DNA of 64,000 bases from an uncultured Planctomycetota bacterium (GCA_937944855.1 CALFAY010000021.1:1-64000); one strand, 5' to 3'; shown: positions 1 through 8,970, counted from the stretch's first letter. The notes: a model not told the origin generated them from the letters alone. A program made the numbers and translations.

Positions 1-543
1 GCCGAAGAGGTTCTGGTCGATGCTGTACGGCGATTCTGCCTTCACTTCGACGGGAATGTTGTGCCGAGCGGCGTAGGCCAGGGCTTCAGGTCGGCTCATT
101 TTCCATTCCCGCACGGGAGCGATGATCTTCAGGTCCGGGGCGAGGGTCTGGAAGGTGACGTCAAAGCGGACCTGATCGTTGCCTTTGCCGGTGCAGCCAT
201 GGGCGACCGCCCTGGCGTTTCGTTCTCGTGCCAAGTCCACCATCAACTTGGCAATCAGCGGTCGGCCAAGAGCGGTGGCCAGAGGATACTTGCCCTCATA
301 CAGCGCCCCGGCCATTAGCGCCGGCCAGACGAAGCAATCCACGAACAGTTGGCGAGCATCCACGGCCACTGCATCCACCGCGCCGGTACGCAGAGCTTTC
401 TGGCGAATCTGTTCAATGTCTTCGCCCTGGCCAAGGTCACAGGTGAAGGTGATGACGTCCACACCGTACTTCTCCTTGATCCATGGCACCATCACCGAAG
501 TGTCCAAGCCGCCGCTGTAAGCCAGAATCACCGAATCTGCCAT
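1..543 (-). CDS. argG: Argininosuccinate synthase, N-terminal part (cut by window edge)
   Basis: Joins citrulline and aspartate with ATP to give argininosuccinate in cytosolic arginine synthesis. Reading leftward from the ATG at 543, the protein opens with the PP-loop ATP-binding motif AYSGGLDTS at about residues 8-16. This is followed by a stretch typical of the family (TCDLGQGED, GCTGKGNDQVRF, PVREW). The 181 codons visible are uninterrupted and run off the left end of the window, so the C-terminal half lies outside. The family is usually about 400 residues long. The gene is divergent from the JAMM peptidase gene to its right; no promoter was identified in the 108 bp between them. The identification is secure; only the missing end is unknown. 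Confidence 0.95.
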   Translation of the reverse strand, partial: MADSVILAYSGGLDTSVMVPWIKEKYGVDVITFTCDLGQGEDIEQIRQKALRTGAVDAVAVDARQLFVDCFVWPALMAGALYEGKYPLATALGRPLIAKLMVDLARERNARAVAHGCTGKGNDQVRFDVTFQTLAPDLKIIAPVREWKMSRPEALAYAARHNIPVEVKAESPYSIDQNLFG

Positions 544-651
544 GCTTGCCGATCTCGCTCCTTGTTGTCGTCGTGTCACGTTCCGCCCATCCGGCGCGCC
601 GTAAACTCATAATGTATGCCCGATGCGAGAGAGCGTACAAGGCTTCCAATC

Positions 652-1092
652 ATGCACTTTCGATTGCAGATTCCGTCCGCTATCTACGAGGCGATGATTG
701 TTCGCGCCCAGGCGGAATTGCCCAACGAATGCGTAGGTTTTCTCGCCGGAACATCCGAGGGTGTCGTCACCGAGCATCTGCCGCTCATCAATCGCCTGGC
801 GGATCCGAGGCGGTTCGAGTCTGAAGGAAGAAGTCAGTTGGCGGCGGAGAAAAGGTGCCGGGAGCTGGGCCTGAAAATCCTCGCGGTCTATCATTCGCAT
901 CCGACCTCCCCGCCGATCCCCAGCCGAACCGACACCGACCCGGACGAGAATCTCTGGGTAGGGCAGCCGGTCGTGAGCATTATCATCTCGCTTGCCACTC
1001 CTGAACCGGAAGTGCGGGCGTGGTGGTTGGAGCCGCATCGTTACACGCCCGCTGACTGGGTAGTGATGCCGGAGAAGGAACCGAGCGGTTAG
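652..1092 (+). CDS. JAMM/MPN-type zinc metallopeptidase (Mov34 family)
   Basis: A 146-residue single-domain protein with a complete JAMM zinc-protease signature. Glu26 lies in NECVGF, followed by His81-Ser-His83, then seven residues, Ser91, two residues and Asp94. Proteins of this fold cleave isopeptide or peptide bonds next to ubiquitin-like sulfur carriers; bacterial examples release CysO- or MoaD-like adducts. No ThiF/E1-like enzyme or ubiquitin-fold carrier lies beside it, so the substrate is unknown. The ATG at 652 is preferred over an upstream ATG at 616 because the domain begins right after it. No clear Shine-Dalgarno is seen. It is probably cytosolic. Confidence 0.85.
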   Translation: MHFRLQIPSAIYEAMIVRAQAELPNECVGFLAGTSEGVVTEHLPLINRLADPRRFESEGRSQLAAEKRCRELGLKILAVYHSHPTSPPIPSRTDTDPDENLWVGQPVVSIIISLATPEPEVRAWWLEPHRYTPADWVVMPEKEPSG

Positions 1093-1229
1093 CGGCAAAT
1101 TCCGCAAGGGGACGAATCAGAAGCGGCTTGAGGAACTTGTGGGAATCTTTGGGGTTCAAACAGTTGGCCCCTCGGTTTCCTCGATCCGCCGGCGGAACGA
1201 TTTTTTGAGATGGGAAGGTGGGTGCAGAT

Positions 1230-1979
1230 ATGGCGAAGTGGTCGTCGAGTACGATTCCGGCTTGGGTGGCAGTAGCAGGACTCGTGGCGATCTGCCTGCC
1301 GGCCACGCTTCAAGCCGTGGACAAGGCCGACGTACCTCGCCTCATCAAGCAGTTGGGAGATAAGGACGTCGTCTTGCGGCGTCAAGCAGCCGAGCTGCTT
1401 AGCCGATTGGGACCGGATGCCAAGCCGGCCACCGACGCCTTGATGAAGGCGCTCCGGGACAATGACGCCTTCGTGGTCCGATTCGCGGCCAAAGCGATTG
1501 GCGGCATCGGTCCGGACGCGAAGCAGGCCATTCCGACGCTGGCCACGTTGCTGCGACACGGAAGCACCGAGATCAGCGACGCCGCTGCCGAAGCGCTGGG
1601 ACAAATGGGACCGGACGCTGTTGAGCCGTTGATCGCTGCGTTGAAGGAGAATGACATCTACGTCAAACAGCAGGCCGTGCGAGCGTTAAGAAAGCTCGGC
1701 CCTGACGCTGCTCCTGCCGTCCCGGAGTTGATCGAAAGCTACAAGGGCCTGCCGATGCGTCCCGGATTAGTCCGGCGGAACGTCAACGCCGCGGAACTTC
1801 GCATCGCCATCGTGCAGACGTTTGGCGAAATCGGACCGGGCGCCAAGGCTGCCGTGCTGGTCCTGCGGGAGACGCTCAACGACCAGCAGGTCCGGGACCG
1901 CGGCCTTCGCAAGGCCATCGATCAAGCGATTCGCAAGATCGAACGGCCAGCTCGAGCCAAGCCCGGGAAGGTTGCCTGA
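1230..1979 (+). CDS. Exported HEAT-repeat protein
   Basis: A 249-residue protein with an N-terminal hydrophobic segment (about residues 8-30) that looks like a signal peptide or anchor. It is followed by HEAT repeats of about 37 residues. Each repeat carries a recurring RRQAAELLSRLGPDA-like consensus: paired amphipathic helices, then a Gly-Pro-Asp-Ala turn. At least five units are visible between residues 38 and 235. HEAT solenoids are protein-interaction scaffolds, so no catalytic function is expected. The start at 1230 puts the signal sequence at the N-terminus; an in-frame start at 1218 is also possible. The C-terminus is basic. The partner is unknown. Its 3' end converges on the AroDE-like gene. 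Confidence 0.8.
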   Translation: MAKWSSSTIPAWVAVAGLVAICLPATLQAVDKADVPRLIKQLGDKDVVLRRQAAELLSRLGPDAKPATDALMKALRDNDAFVVRFAAKAIGGIGPDAKQAIPTLATLLRHGSTEISDAAAEALGQMGPDAVEPLIAALKENDIYVKQQAVRALRKLGPDAAPAVPELIESYKGLPMRPGLVRRNVNAAELRIAIVQTFGEIGPGAKAAVLVLRETLNDQQVRDRGLRKAIDQAIRKIERPARAKPGKVA

Positions 1980-1997
1980 GTCATCCGATGGACAGGT

Positions 1998-3494
1998 TCA
2001 GGCCGGCTCCTCATCCGGGCCGACTATACTAACCAACAATTCCTTTAAGCGTTCCCGAGGAACGCTTTGTCCTGCCAACAGCTTGATCTGCATTTCCAAC
2101 TGATCGAGCAGAATGTCCCGCGGATAGACAACCGGACAGCCGCGAACCTCGGCCTCTCGGACGATCTGCGATTTTAGTCCAATGGAAGTCAAGTCCATGA
2201 CGGTAATGTTTGGCTTCAGATAGCCGACGTGCAATCCGCCGGAATCGGCCTGGCCTTTGCGTGCTGGCAGCTTCTCCTCGCTGCACACAATGAGCGTGTC
2301 GTGAACGGTGGCGTAGAGGGCTTCCCAGGGAATGTGGCGGCAGCCGACCGACTGAGCGATCTCCTGAGCGGCGTTGCGATCTCGTCCGGCGATGATAGGA
2401 ATGCCGCCGCGCCGGTGAACCGCATGGGCCATCATACGGGCGTTGGGATTCGTCCCGGCAACCATGACCATCCGACCGCTGAGGGGTTTGTCCTCTGGCG
2501 CGCCGCGGCTGCGGAGTGTGGACTCTAAGGCGTTCAGGGCCGCTCGTCCGACCGTGTTGTACGCTTCCCATTGTTCCTGCTTGCGAACAAGCAGATCGGC
2601 CGCTTGACACTGCTCGACGATTTTTTCCTTCTCGGTGGCGATTTCCAGAATGTCGTGCCGATGTTCGGGATCGACGACGACGCCGGCTAACCGGGTCGCT
2701 TCGATGACCTTGCGGAACAGCGGAATGTTGCCGATGGCCAGTGGGAGGCAACGAGCATTAATTTGGAGATCGGCGAAGGCCCCGTTCAGGACGCCGATCG
2801 TCGCGTATTCCAACTCCGTAAATCCCGTGACGCCAATAAACCGCGTGCTCTTGTCGATGGCGGGGTAATGATAGACATGATTAAGGTCATGCACTGTCGG
2901 CTGAGCAGGGTAGGTCTCCATGCCCCGCTCCAGAGCGGCGTAGGTCCACGGTGCGCCCAGTTTCTTGCCCAGGATGGTCAGCATCACCCCCGGCTTGCCG
3001 AGACCGACGATGACCGTCGGCACCGATGCCTTGCCGAGAACCTGCACCAAAGGCCATGCTTCCTCGGGGGTCCGTGCCAGGGTCGTGAGTTTGACCACGT
3101 CGGCGTTCTTGGAGCAGCATTCCTGGTAAATTTCCGGCAGGTTTTTGGGCGTCTCCTGAAGGTTGGTGTAGGAGATGACTCGTTTGGCCGGAGGGAAAGG
3201 TCGAATCTGGCCGGCGACATCCACTTCGATTTCGACGTAATCGGCCTTCGAGACGATGCACTGTCGCAGCAGAGCAAGCCGCTCCTCTTCGCTGCCGTCC
3301 CATTCGCCGCCATCCTTGGGCCGCCGGCAGCTCATGATGACGGGCCGGGTCTTGTGCTGGAGCAGTTCGCCGATGTCGGCATTCTTCTCGAAGCGGTCTA
3401 GACGCAGTTCGATCAGGTCGCATTGCTTGGCGGCGTTGAGCATGTCCACCAAAGCGAATCGCCTCGACTCCTGTGCAATGGAAATACAGATCAT
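1998..3494 (-). CDS. Fused type I 3-dehydroquinate dehydratase/shikimate dehydrogenase-like protein, active sites apparently degenerate
   Basis: A 498-residue protein with an AroD-like domain (about 1-210) followed by an AroE-like domain (about 217-476), as in plant and chlamydial AroDE. In the first half Glu29, Arg57, Lys135 (Schiff-base position) and Gln198 are kept. The position of the catalytic His (SNHDF in enterobacterial AroD) is Thr110 (SYTNL), and the Ser-Arg pair of the substrate site reads Leu-Thr (172-173). In the second half the SxS shikimate motif is absent, the NVTxPxK lysine is replaced (VVVDPEHRH, 272-280) and the NTD aspartate is Val315. A Rossmann-like stretch remains at 343-380. 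The ATG at 3494 gives the natural AroD N-terminus. It may be a pseudoenzyme or a repurposed enzyme; the alignment is by eye. Confidence 0.75.
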   Translation of the reverse strand: MICISIAQESRRFALVDMLNAAKQCDLIELRLDRFEKNADIGELLQHKTRPVIMSCRRPKDGGEWDGSEEERLALLRQCIVSKADYVEIEVDVAGQIRPFPPAKRVISYTNLQETPKNLPEIYQECCSKNADVVKLTTLARTPEEAWPLVQVLGKASVPTVIVGLGKPGVMLTILGKKLGAPWTYAALERGMETYPAQPTVHDLNHVYHYPAIDKSTRFIGVTGFTELEYATIGVLNGAFADLQINARCLPLAIGNIPLFRKVIEATRLAGVVVDPEHRHDILEIATEKEKIVEQCQAADLLVRKQEQWEAYNTVGRAALNALESTLRSRGAPEDKPLSGRMVMVAGTNPNARMMAHAVHRRGGIPIIAGRDRNAAQEIAQSVGCRHIPWEALYATVHDTLIVCSEEKLPARKGQADSGGLHVGYLKPNITVMDLTSIGLKSQIVREAEVRGCPVVYPRDILLDQLEMQIKLLAGQSVPRERLKELLVSIVGPDEEPA

Positions 3495-3620
3495 GACGGA
3501 TAGTCCTCGGGCAAAAACGGATGAAGCGATCATAACCTATCTCAGTCTGGCACAGCGTTGTTGCAATTGCAATCGGCGGACGATGAGGCGTGTGGGTCCG
3601 ACCCAGCCCATGTCGGTACA

Positions 3621-4892
3621 ATGCTCCGCATGACGTGGAAGACAATTCGGACATCGTCGGTTGACGGTTTTGGTCCTCTGCCCGTGGTTTGCCCTGCGGA
3701 CATCGTCGAGGTGCAGGAAATCGTCCGACAGGCGGCAGCGAAGAAGGAAGCGATCTATCCCGTGGGCGGCGGCACGCAGTTGGCCCTGGGCTGGCCGCCT
3801 ATCAAGCCGGGAGTCATCGTGGACCTGACGTCCCTCAATCAGATCGTGGACTACCCCGCCCGCGATATGACCATCACGGTGCAAGCCGGGATCAGTATCG
3901 AAAAACTGCAAGCGACGTTGGCAGCAGAAAGGCAACGGCTTCCAGTGGACGTCCCCTTCTCCCAGCGAAGTACGCTGGGCGGAGCGATGGCCGCCAACGT
4001 CAATGGGCCGCGTCGCTTCGGCTTCGGCACCTTCCGCGACTACGTCATCGGCATCAGCGTTGTCAACGACCGCGGCGAAGTCGTCAAGGCAGGAGGCCGC
4101 GTGGTCAAGAACGTTGCCGGATACGACCTGTGCAAGCTGTTCGTCGGCTCGCTCGGTACCCTGGGAATCATCGTCCAGGCGACGCTCAAAGTTCGTCCTG
4201 TGCCAGAAGCATCCTCGCTGATCGCGGCACCCGTTCCGGGGGCCAAGCTGGCCGCGGCCTTGGACCGGATTCACGCTTCCCGTACTCGACCCTGTGCTGT
4301 CGAAGTGCTTTCGCCAAGGTCAGCCCTGGGCTTGGGCTTCGTCGGCTCGGAATGGCTTTTGTGCGTAGGCTATGAAGACAACCGCGCTGCCGTCGCATGG
4401 CAAGAGCACCAGGTGCAGAAGGAATTGACCGAGGTTGATTTGACCACTGTTCGATGCTGGCGGAGTGGCGAAACAGACGCGGTCTGGACAGCCCTGAGCG
4501 ATTGGCCGTTGCGTGGAGAAAGCCCAATTGTCTTCCAGGCGTCAGTGTTGCCGAGCCGAACCGCGGCCTATTGTCAGTTGGCCGCTGAGTTGCTGCCCGA
4601 CGCCGAGATTCTGGCCCACGCTGGCAACGGAATCGTCCTGGGACGCATCCAGGATACCGAATCGGCTGCCGACGTCCTTAGTCGCCTACGAAGGGAAGCC
4701 CGACTAGTCGGTGGCAGCTTGGTCCTGATGCGCTGCCCCCCGGATCTCAAGGCCCGACTCAACGTCTGGGGAGACCCCCACGAAGCATGGATGCTGATGA
4801 GCGAGATCAAGGCGAAACTCGATCCCGCCGACCTGTTCAACCCCGGCCGATTCGTAGTCAGACCACAAAATTCATCGCCAGTGCCCAGATGA
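3621..4892 (+). CDS. FAD-binding oxidase, glycolate oxidase GlcE-like subunit
   Basis: A 423-residue FAD-linked oxidase of the PCMH/VAO family. The PP-loop region YPVGGGTQLALG lies at about 46-57. The FAD-binding stretch continues with STLGGAMAANVNGPRR and GRVVKNVAGYDLCKL. The C-terminus ends in the family signature DPADLFNPGRF. Length and motif order fit GlcE, the small flavin subunit of glycolate oxidase (GlcDEF), which oxidises glycolate to glyoxylate. GlcD and GlcF are not neighbours. Candidate starts are 3621 and 3630; 3621 is used here. The last 35 bases overlap the 3' end of the convergent membrane-protein gene. A related sugar-acid oxidase cannot be excluded. Confidence 0.82.
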   Translation: MLRMTWKTIRTSSVDGFGPLPVVCPADIVEVQEIVRQAAAKKEAIYPVGGGTQLALGWPPIKPGVIVDLTSLNQIVDYPARDMTITVQAGISIEKLQATLAAERQRLPVDVPFSQRSTLGGAMAANVNGPRRFGFGTFRDYVIGISVVNDRGEVVKAGGRVVKNVAGYDLCKLFVGSLGTLGIIVQATLKVRPVPEASSLIAAPVPGAKLAAALDRIHASRTRPCAVEVLSPRSALGLGFVGSEWLLCVGYEDNRAAVAWQEHQVQKELTEVDLTTVRCWRSGETDAVWTALSDWPLRGESPIVFQASVLPSRTAAYCQLAAELLPDAEILAHAGNGIVLGRIQDTESAADVLSRLRREARLVGGSLVLMRCPPDLKARLNVWGDPHEAWMLMSEIKAKLDPADLFNPGRFVVRPQNSSPVPR

Positions 4893-5562
4893 AGAAACTT
4901 GGCAGGGCGATCAACAAGGCATGAGGCCACTGGAACTGTAGAACCAGCCACAAAGTCAGAAACCACGCAGCGAACAAAACCAAATCGCCGAACAGGGTCA
5001 AGAAAAACTGCCCATACCCGCTGGTCGCTTCAATGCCCGTGAAAAACGCACTTTCAGGGATGCGCCGTCCCTCTGCATTCTGATAGAAAGCCGTTCCCTG
5101 GCTGCGGTCGATGTAGCCATCTTTGTCCCTTACCACTTCCCAACGAGTAGCTTCGCCCTCCTCGGGAACCGCGATGACGACTGGGGGTGTCTGGGGTATT
5201 GGCCGATTCTGCTCATCACGGAACTGCACGGTGCCGCCGACTACGGCCCGGCGGTAGCTGATTTCACGGCCCGTTTCCTCGTCGGGAACGCGAAGCTCGC
5301 GGAAAGTAACGGACGGCGTATCGGCAGCGCGGAGGAAGACAACGTCGTCGAAGTTGATTGGCCAGCGAGCGCCTCCAGCGAGATTGATTAGGCTAGGCCA
5401 TATCAGCCCGACCAACCAAACGATGGCGGCAGCGACCAAAGCCCGCCACCATAACCCCTTGGCGACGGTTTCGTAGAACGAGGCCTGAATGAACCGGCTG
5501 ATCCCGAAAAGCACAGCCGCCAAGGCCGGATAAACGAACAGGATCAAAACCAACTTTACCAT
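4858..5562 (-). CDS. Four-segment membrane protein of unknown function
   Basis: A 234-residue protein with two hydrophobic segments at the N-terminus (about 2-25 and 38-58), a soluble central region of about 110 residues, and two more hydrophobic segments at the C-terminus. This gives a hairpin-loop-hairpin topology. The central region is rich in charged residues and has no motif I recognise. The ATG at 5562 is chosen because it starts directly at the first membrane segment; a longer frame to 5643 adds only unlikely polar sequence. The gene is convergent with and overlaps the 3' end of the GlcE-like gene. Function unknown. Confidence 0.7.
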   Translation of the reverse strand: MVKLVLILFVYPALAAVLFGISRFIQASFYETVAKGLWWRALVAAAIVWLVGLIWPSLINLAGGARWPINFDDVVFLRAADTPSVTFRELRVPDEETGREISYRRAVVGGTVQFRDEQNRPIPQTPPVVIAVPEEGEATRWEVVRDKDGYIDRSQGTAFYQNAEGRRIPESAFFTGIEATSGYGQFFLTLFGDLVLFAAWFLTLWLVLQFQWPHALLIALPSFFIWALAMNFVV

Positions 5563-5808
5563 GCTGCCCGTCCAAGTTCTCTTCAGGGGAGAAGCTGAGT
5601 CTCGTCGGCAGGCATGATAAGGAATCGCTGTCCGGACCGCCACTCGACAGCTTGGATAGGCCTGGCAAACTGGGGCATTGTCATTCGCAGCAGGGAGAAA
5701 GTGCGGTTGTGGAGAATAGCGCCGCTGCTATAATGCCGCCCGCTTTGGCCGCGAACACGGAGGGCGCGTGGCCGCATTAGTCCTTTTCTCGAACCGGTCC
5801 CAGGTGCC

Positions 5809-7242
5809 ATGCTGACGACACTGATCCTGGTGGGCAGTCTGGCCGCAGCCACTCAGTCCGGCGAGCGTTCAGAATGGACTCTGACGCCGCGGCTGGTGCG
5901 TGGACAGGAACTCGTTTATCGTGGGACGGCTGCGGAGGTCAACCTTGGCCGCGGGGTCCACTTCAGCAAAAGCTATCGGGTAGATGTCCGCTCCCTCGTG
6001 CTCGATTCCAAGGCAGACGGTTTCGAGGTAGCCATTCAGACCCGCATTGCTCAGCAGCAGCCGACGGAAGCGGATCGGACCGAGGATGGCGGGCCGGGTT
6101 CTGTTCGGCTTGAGATCGTCGAAGTCGAAGGCACGGGACGTATCGTCTGGTCGGCAGCTTCGCCTGGTTGGTTCGATCCCACGGGGCCTTGCACCTTGGA
6201 AGCAGGTTTCTTCCTCCAAGTTCCCCGGGTCGCGGTGACCATCGGCCAGAGCTGGACCATCGAGCATCCCCATCAACCGCCCATTACGATCAAGGTCCTT
6301 GGTCCCGAATCCTTGGGCAATCTCAGTTGCGTGAAGCTCCTTCTGGAGCAGCAGTCGCCGGAATGGACCAACCCCCGAGCAGACAAATCGGCCTGGCGAA
6401 GGACTGAAACGATCTGGATGACACCCCGACTCGGCGTCGCTCAGCGGATCGTCCGCACCGTGGAACAGCGCGAGCCGGCCCATCGGGATCCGACCTATCG
6501 ATTGACGACGCAACTCGACCTCGAAAGCAGTCTTCGATATGAAGGCCAGTTCCTCGAAGACCGCCGCAAGGAAATCCTGGCGATTCGCCAGTTCGAGGAT
6601 GGTATCCGCAGCCTGCTTCCCCGTGCCGGACAGAACAGCGCCGCCTTGAAACAACTGGCTTCTCGCATCGAGCAATTCGCGGAAAAACACCCAGCGACTC
6701 CCTACCGAGAAGCCTTGGAGCGAGCCAAGCGCTTCGCCTTGGAAGCCAGCGAGAACCGACTTCCGCCTGTCGCCGTCCCTGCACAGCCGACAAGCCGATT
6801 CGCCATCGGCAAGGCGGCTCCCGAGTTCCTCGTGCATGACCTCAAGAGTCAGGAAGCGATCTCCTTGCGCAAGTGTCAGGGGCGTGCGGTCCTGCTGGTC
6901 TTCTTCATGCCCGGTGCGGAATCATGTCGGCTTTTTCTGCGGTTCATTCAGGATTTGGCTGACCGCCACGGAGACAAGGAACTCGTGGTCCTCGGTTTCG
7001 CCATGACCGACGACCCCTCGAAAATAGCGGAAACGGCGGAGCGGATGCAGGTCCGTTTCCCCATCTGCCCCGGCAAGTCGCTTAAGAACTCCTATGAAGT
7101 CGAGGCCACGCCACGCTTTGTCGTTGTCGATTGTGAAGGCGTCGTTCGAGCCGCCTTCACCGGATGGGGTCCGGAAATCCCGCCGGCTTTGTCGGAAATC
7201 CTCCGCAAGAGCCTGCCGACCGTTCGCGTCAGCGGCCCTTGA
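5809..7242 (+). CDS. Exported protein with C-terminal TlpA/AhpC-type thioredoxin fold lacking the nucleophilic Cys
   Basis: A 477-residue protein with a short N-terminal signal peptide and a long beta-rich N-terminal domain (about 20-250). A helical linker leads to a thioredoxin-fold domain from about residue 338 (GKAAPEFLVHDL). The fold includes the cis-Pro loop (VEATPRFVVVD) and a typical final strand. Where redox-active relatives carry WCxxC, this protein reads GAESC, so the first catalytic Cys appears replaced by Ala and only the second remains. It may bind a partner rather than exchange disulfides. Location is probably periplasm or outer envelope. The N-terminal domain is not recognised. 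It is divergent from the membrane-protein gene to its left. Confidence 0.72.
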   Translation: MLTTLILVGSLAAATQSGERSEWTLTPRLVRGQELVYRGTAAEVNLGRGVHFSKSYRVDVRSLVLDSKADGFEVAIQTRIAQQQPTEADRTEDGGPGSVRLEIVEVEGTGRIVWSAASPGWFDPTGPCTLEAGFFLQVPRVAVTIGQSWTIEHPHQPPITIKVLGPESLGNLSCVKLLLEQQSPEWTNPRADKSAWRRTETIWMTPRLGVAQRIVRTVEQREPAHRDPTYRLTTQLDLESSLRYEGQFLEDRRKEILAIRQFEDGIRSLLPRAGQNSAALKQLASRIEQFAEKHPATPYREALERAKRFALEASENRLPPVAVPAQPTSRFAIGKAAPEFLVHDLKSQEAISLRKCQGRAVLLVFFMPGAESCRLFLRFIQDLADRHGDKELVVLGFAMTDDPSKIAETAERMQVRFPICPGKSLKNSYEVEATPRFVVVDCEGVVRAAFTGWGPEIPPALSEILRKSLPTVRVSGP

Positions 7243-7398
7243 CCTGTCTTGCTACCTTTGTCAGGACTGCGGAACCGTTACGGTCGGCAGATTCGACACA
7301 ATGCTTTTGACAAGTCACAAGGCGGCAGCTTGAATCCCCTGTCCATTGCCGAATACTATCATGACGGACACGGCTGACTCGGCTCGCGGGATGCCCCG

Positions 7399-7884
7399 AT
7401 GATCGGATACCAGATTCAGAATAGCAGTCTCCGCTGTGCCCGCACCGGTCGGGATTTGAAGCCAGGCGAACGTTTCTACAGCGTGTTGTACGATCGGGAC
7501 GGCAAATGGGTCCGGGAAGACTTGAGCCAGGAAGCCTGGCAAGGTCCCCCTCCTGATGCCTTCAGCTTCTGGCTCAGCCGGGTGCCGCCGAGAGAGCAAT
7601 CCCGCCGACCCCTGGTGGATGACGAGGTGCTGTTCACTTGCTTCGAGCGCCTGGCCGACGATCTCGATCCTCAGAAAGTCTGCTTTCGCTACATCATTGC
7701 CCTTTTTCTGATGCGTCGCAAGCGGCTCAAGTTCGAAGATGCTGAGGTCGAGCACGGTCAGGAAATTCTGATCCTCCGTGATCCACGGTCTCGGACGTGT
7801 CACCGGCTCGTCAATCCGCAGCTCTCGGAAGCGGAGCTGCTGGACGTGGAGCACGAGGTGGAAAAGCTGCTCGGTATCCTGTGA
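7399..7884 (+). CDS. Conserved-looking hypothetical protein
   Basis: A 161-residue soluble protein. The N-terminus has a CARTGRDLKPGERFYSVL stretch, a turn-strand pattern often seen in small beta domains, with an isolated Cys. The middle is Trp/Phe/Arg-rich, and the C-terminus contains a helical LSEAELLDVEHEVEKLLGIL segment. No signal peptide, membrane segment or catalytic motif was seen. The frame is open and its codon use matches its neighbours. It lies 34 bp before the lipoprotein gene on the same strand, so the two probably share a transcript. Function unknown. Confidence 0.65.
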   Translation: MIGYQIQNSSLRCARTGRDLKPGERFYSVLYDRDGKWVREDLSQEAWQGPPPDAFSFWLSRVPPREQSRRPLVDDEVLFTCFERLADDLDPQKVCFRYIIALFLMRRKRLKFEDAEVEHGQEILILRDPRSRTCHRLVNPQLSEAELLDVEHEVEKLLGIL

Positions 7885-7918
7885 GGTCCCGAAACCGCTG
7901 GGAAAGAAGAGGCGATCT

Positions 7919-8800
7919 ATGGCTCGGAGAGGCTTGGCGGTGATGCTGGTGCTGACAGTCGGCCTCGGCTGCGCTTCGGGACCCTTCGCCCGCCCTGGCA
8001 ACGGCCGGATGCCTGCTCCAGCCGCCGTGCCTCGGGCCGAACAAGTCGTTGCTCATCTCAATCAACAGTGTCAGGGCATCCAGTCCCTGGAGTTCGACCG
8101 TGTCAGCATTCAGGCCAAGCAAGGAGTGCAGACCTTCGGCGTCAACGGCATGATGGCTTACCAGAAACCAAGAAACTTCCGGCTCATGGCTTCCGCGTTG
8201 AATACGACTTACGCCGACGTCGGTTCCAACGACCGCGAATTCTGGTTCTGGTTCAACGAGGGCGACAAGTTGCAATACTACTGTGCCCACGAGGAATTGC
8301 CCCAGGCCCGCGGTCTGGCCTTGCCCATTCACCCCGACTGGGTGGCGGAAGCCCTGTGCATTCAGGAGTTGGATCCCGCAGATCAATATCAAGTGCGAAT
8401 TGCCAACCAGCGACTGGAGTTGGTCAGCGAAACCACCGGCCCCCAAGGACAAAAGCTCCAGCGGATCACCACCGTGGCATTGTCCGGTCCCAACGGCGGG
8501 CGCATCATCGGCCACCAACTGCGAAGCATGGACGGTGCGGAAATCTGGTCGGCCGACGTGACGGAGTACCAGAACGCGGCCGGTTACACCATTCCCCGCA
8601 AGATCACGCTTCGTTGCCCGAGCCAGCGCCTGGAGATGCAATTCAAGCTCGATGGCGCACGGGTCAACAGCCTCGTGCCTACGCCGCAGACCTTTGCTCG
8701 ACCCAATAACTACCAGGCCGTGAATCTGGCTCGGGTTAATCCGCCATCTCCTCCTGCCGGCTCCCCGCAGTCCATCCAGCGGGTCCGCGGCGGCGACTAG
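7919..8800 (+). CDS. Lipoprotein, LolA-like beta-sheet protein
   Basis: A 293-residue protein starting at the ATG at 7919. It has a basic N-terminus, a hydrophobic stretch and a lipobox VGLGC (Cys18), so it should be lipid-anchored after signal peptidase II. The mature part is strand-rich, with a pattern resembling outer-membrane lipoprotein-sorting folds (LolA/LolB), including the segment covering about residues 75-120. The C-terminal 40 residues are Pro/Asn/Ser-rich and probably disordered. It follows the 161-residue hypothetical protein. The LolA-like assignment is inferred from overall pattern, not from a diagnostic motif; exact role unknown. Confidence 0.68.
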   Translation: MARRGLAVMLVLTVGLGCASGPFARPGNGRMPAPAAVPRAEQVVAHLNQQCQGIQSLEFDRVSIQAKQGVQTFGVNGMMAYQKPRNFRLMASALNTTYADVGSNDREFWFWFNEGDKLQYYCAHEELPQARGLALPIHPDWVAEALCIQELDPADQYQVRIANQRLELVSETTGPQGQKLQRITTVALSGPNGGRIIGHQLRSMDGAEIWSADVTEYQNAAGYTIPRKITLRCPSQRLEMQFKLDGARVNSLVPTPQTFARPNNYQAVNLARVNPPSPPAGSPQSIQRVRGGD

Positions 8801-8963
8801 TCCTTCCTTGATTTTCAGTTCGTAGCTGGCCCTTGCCGCGGGACATTTCAGGCCGTTCGCTCCGGATTTTACCATGTCTGCGCAATTCCGCTTCCGCAAG
8901 TGGAAAATGCGGTGTGCTGGTCTATAGATGCAGGCGATTCGACGAACTTATCTGTGCTTACCT

Positions 8964-8970
8964 GGGGAGG
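8964..8970 (+). promoter_or_regulatory. Shine-Dalgarno that decides a GTG start
   Basis: GGGGAGG lies nine bases before a GTG at 8980. This supports GTG as the start of the first carotenoid desaturase rather than an upstream TTG at 8833. The chosen start also gives a protein that opens right before its FAD-binding motif. Confidence 0.6.
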
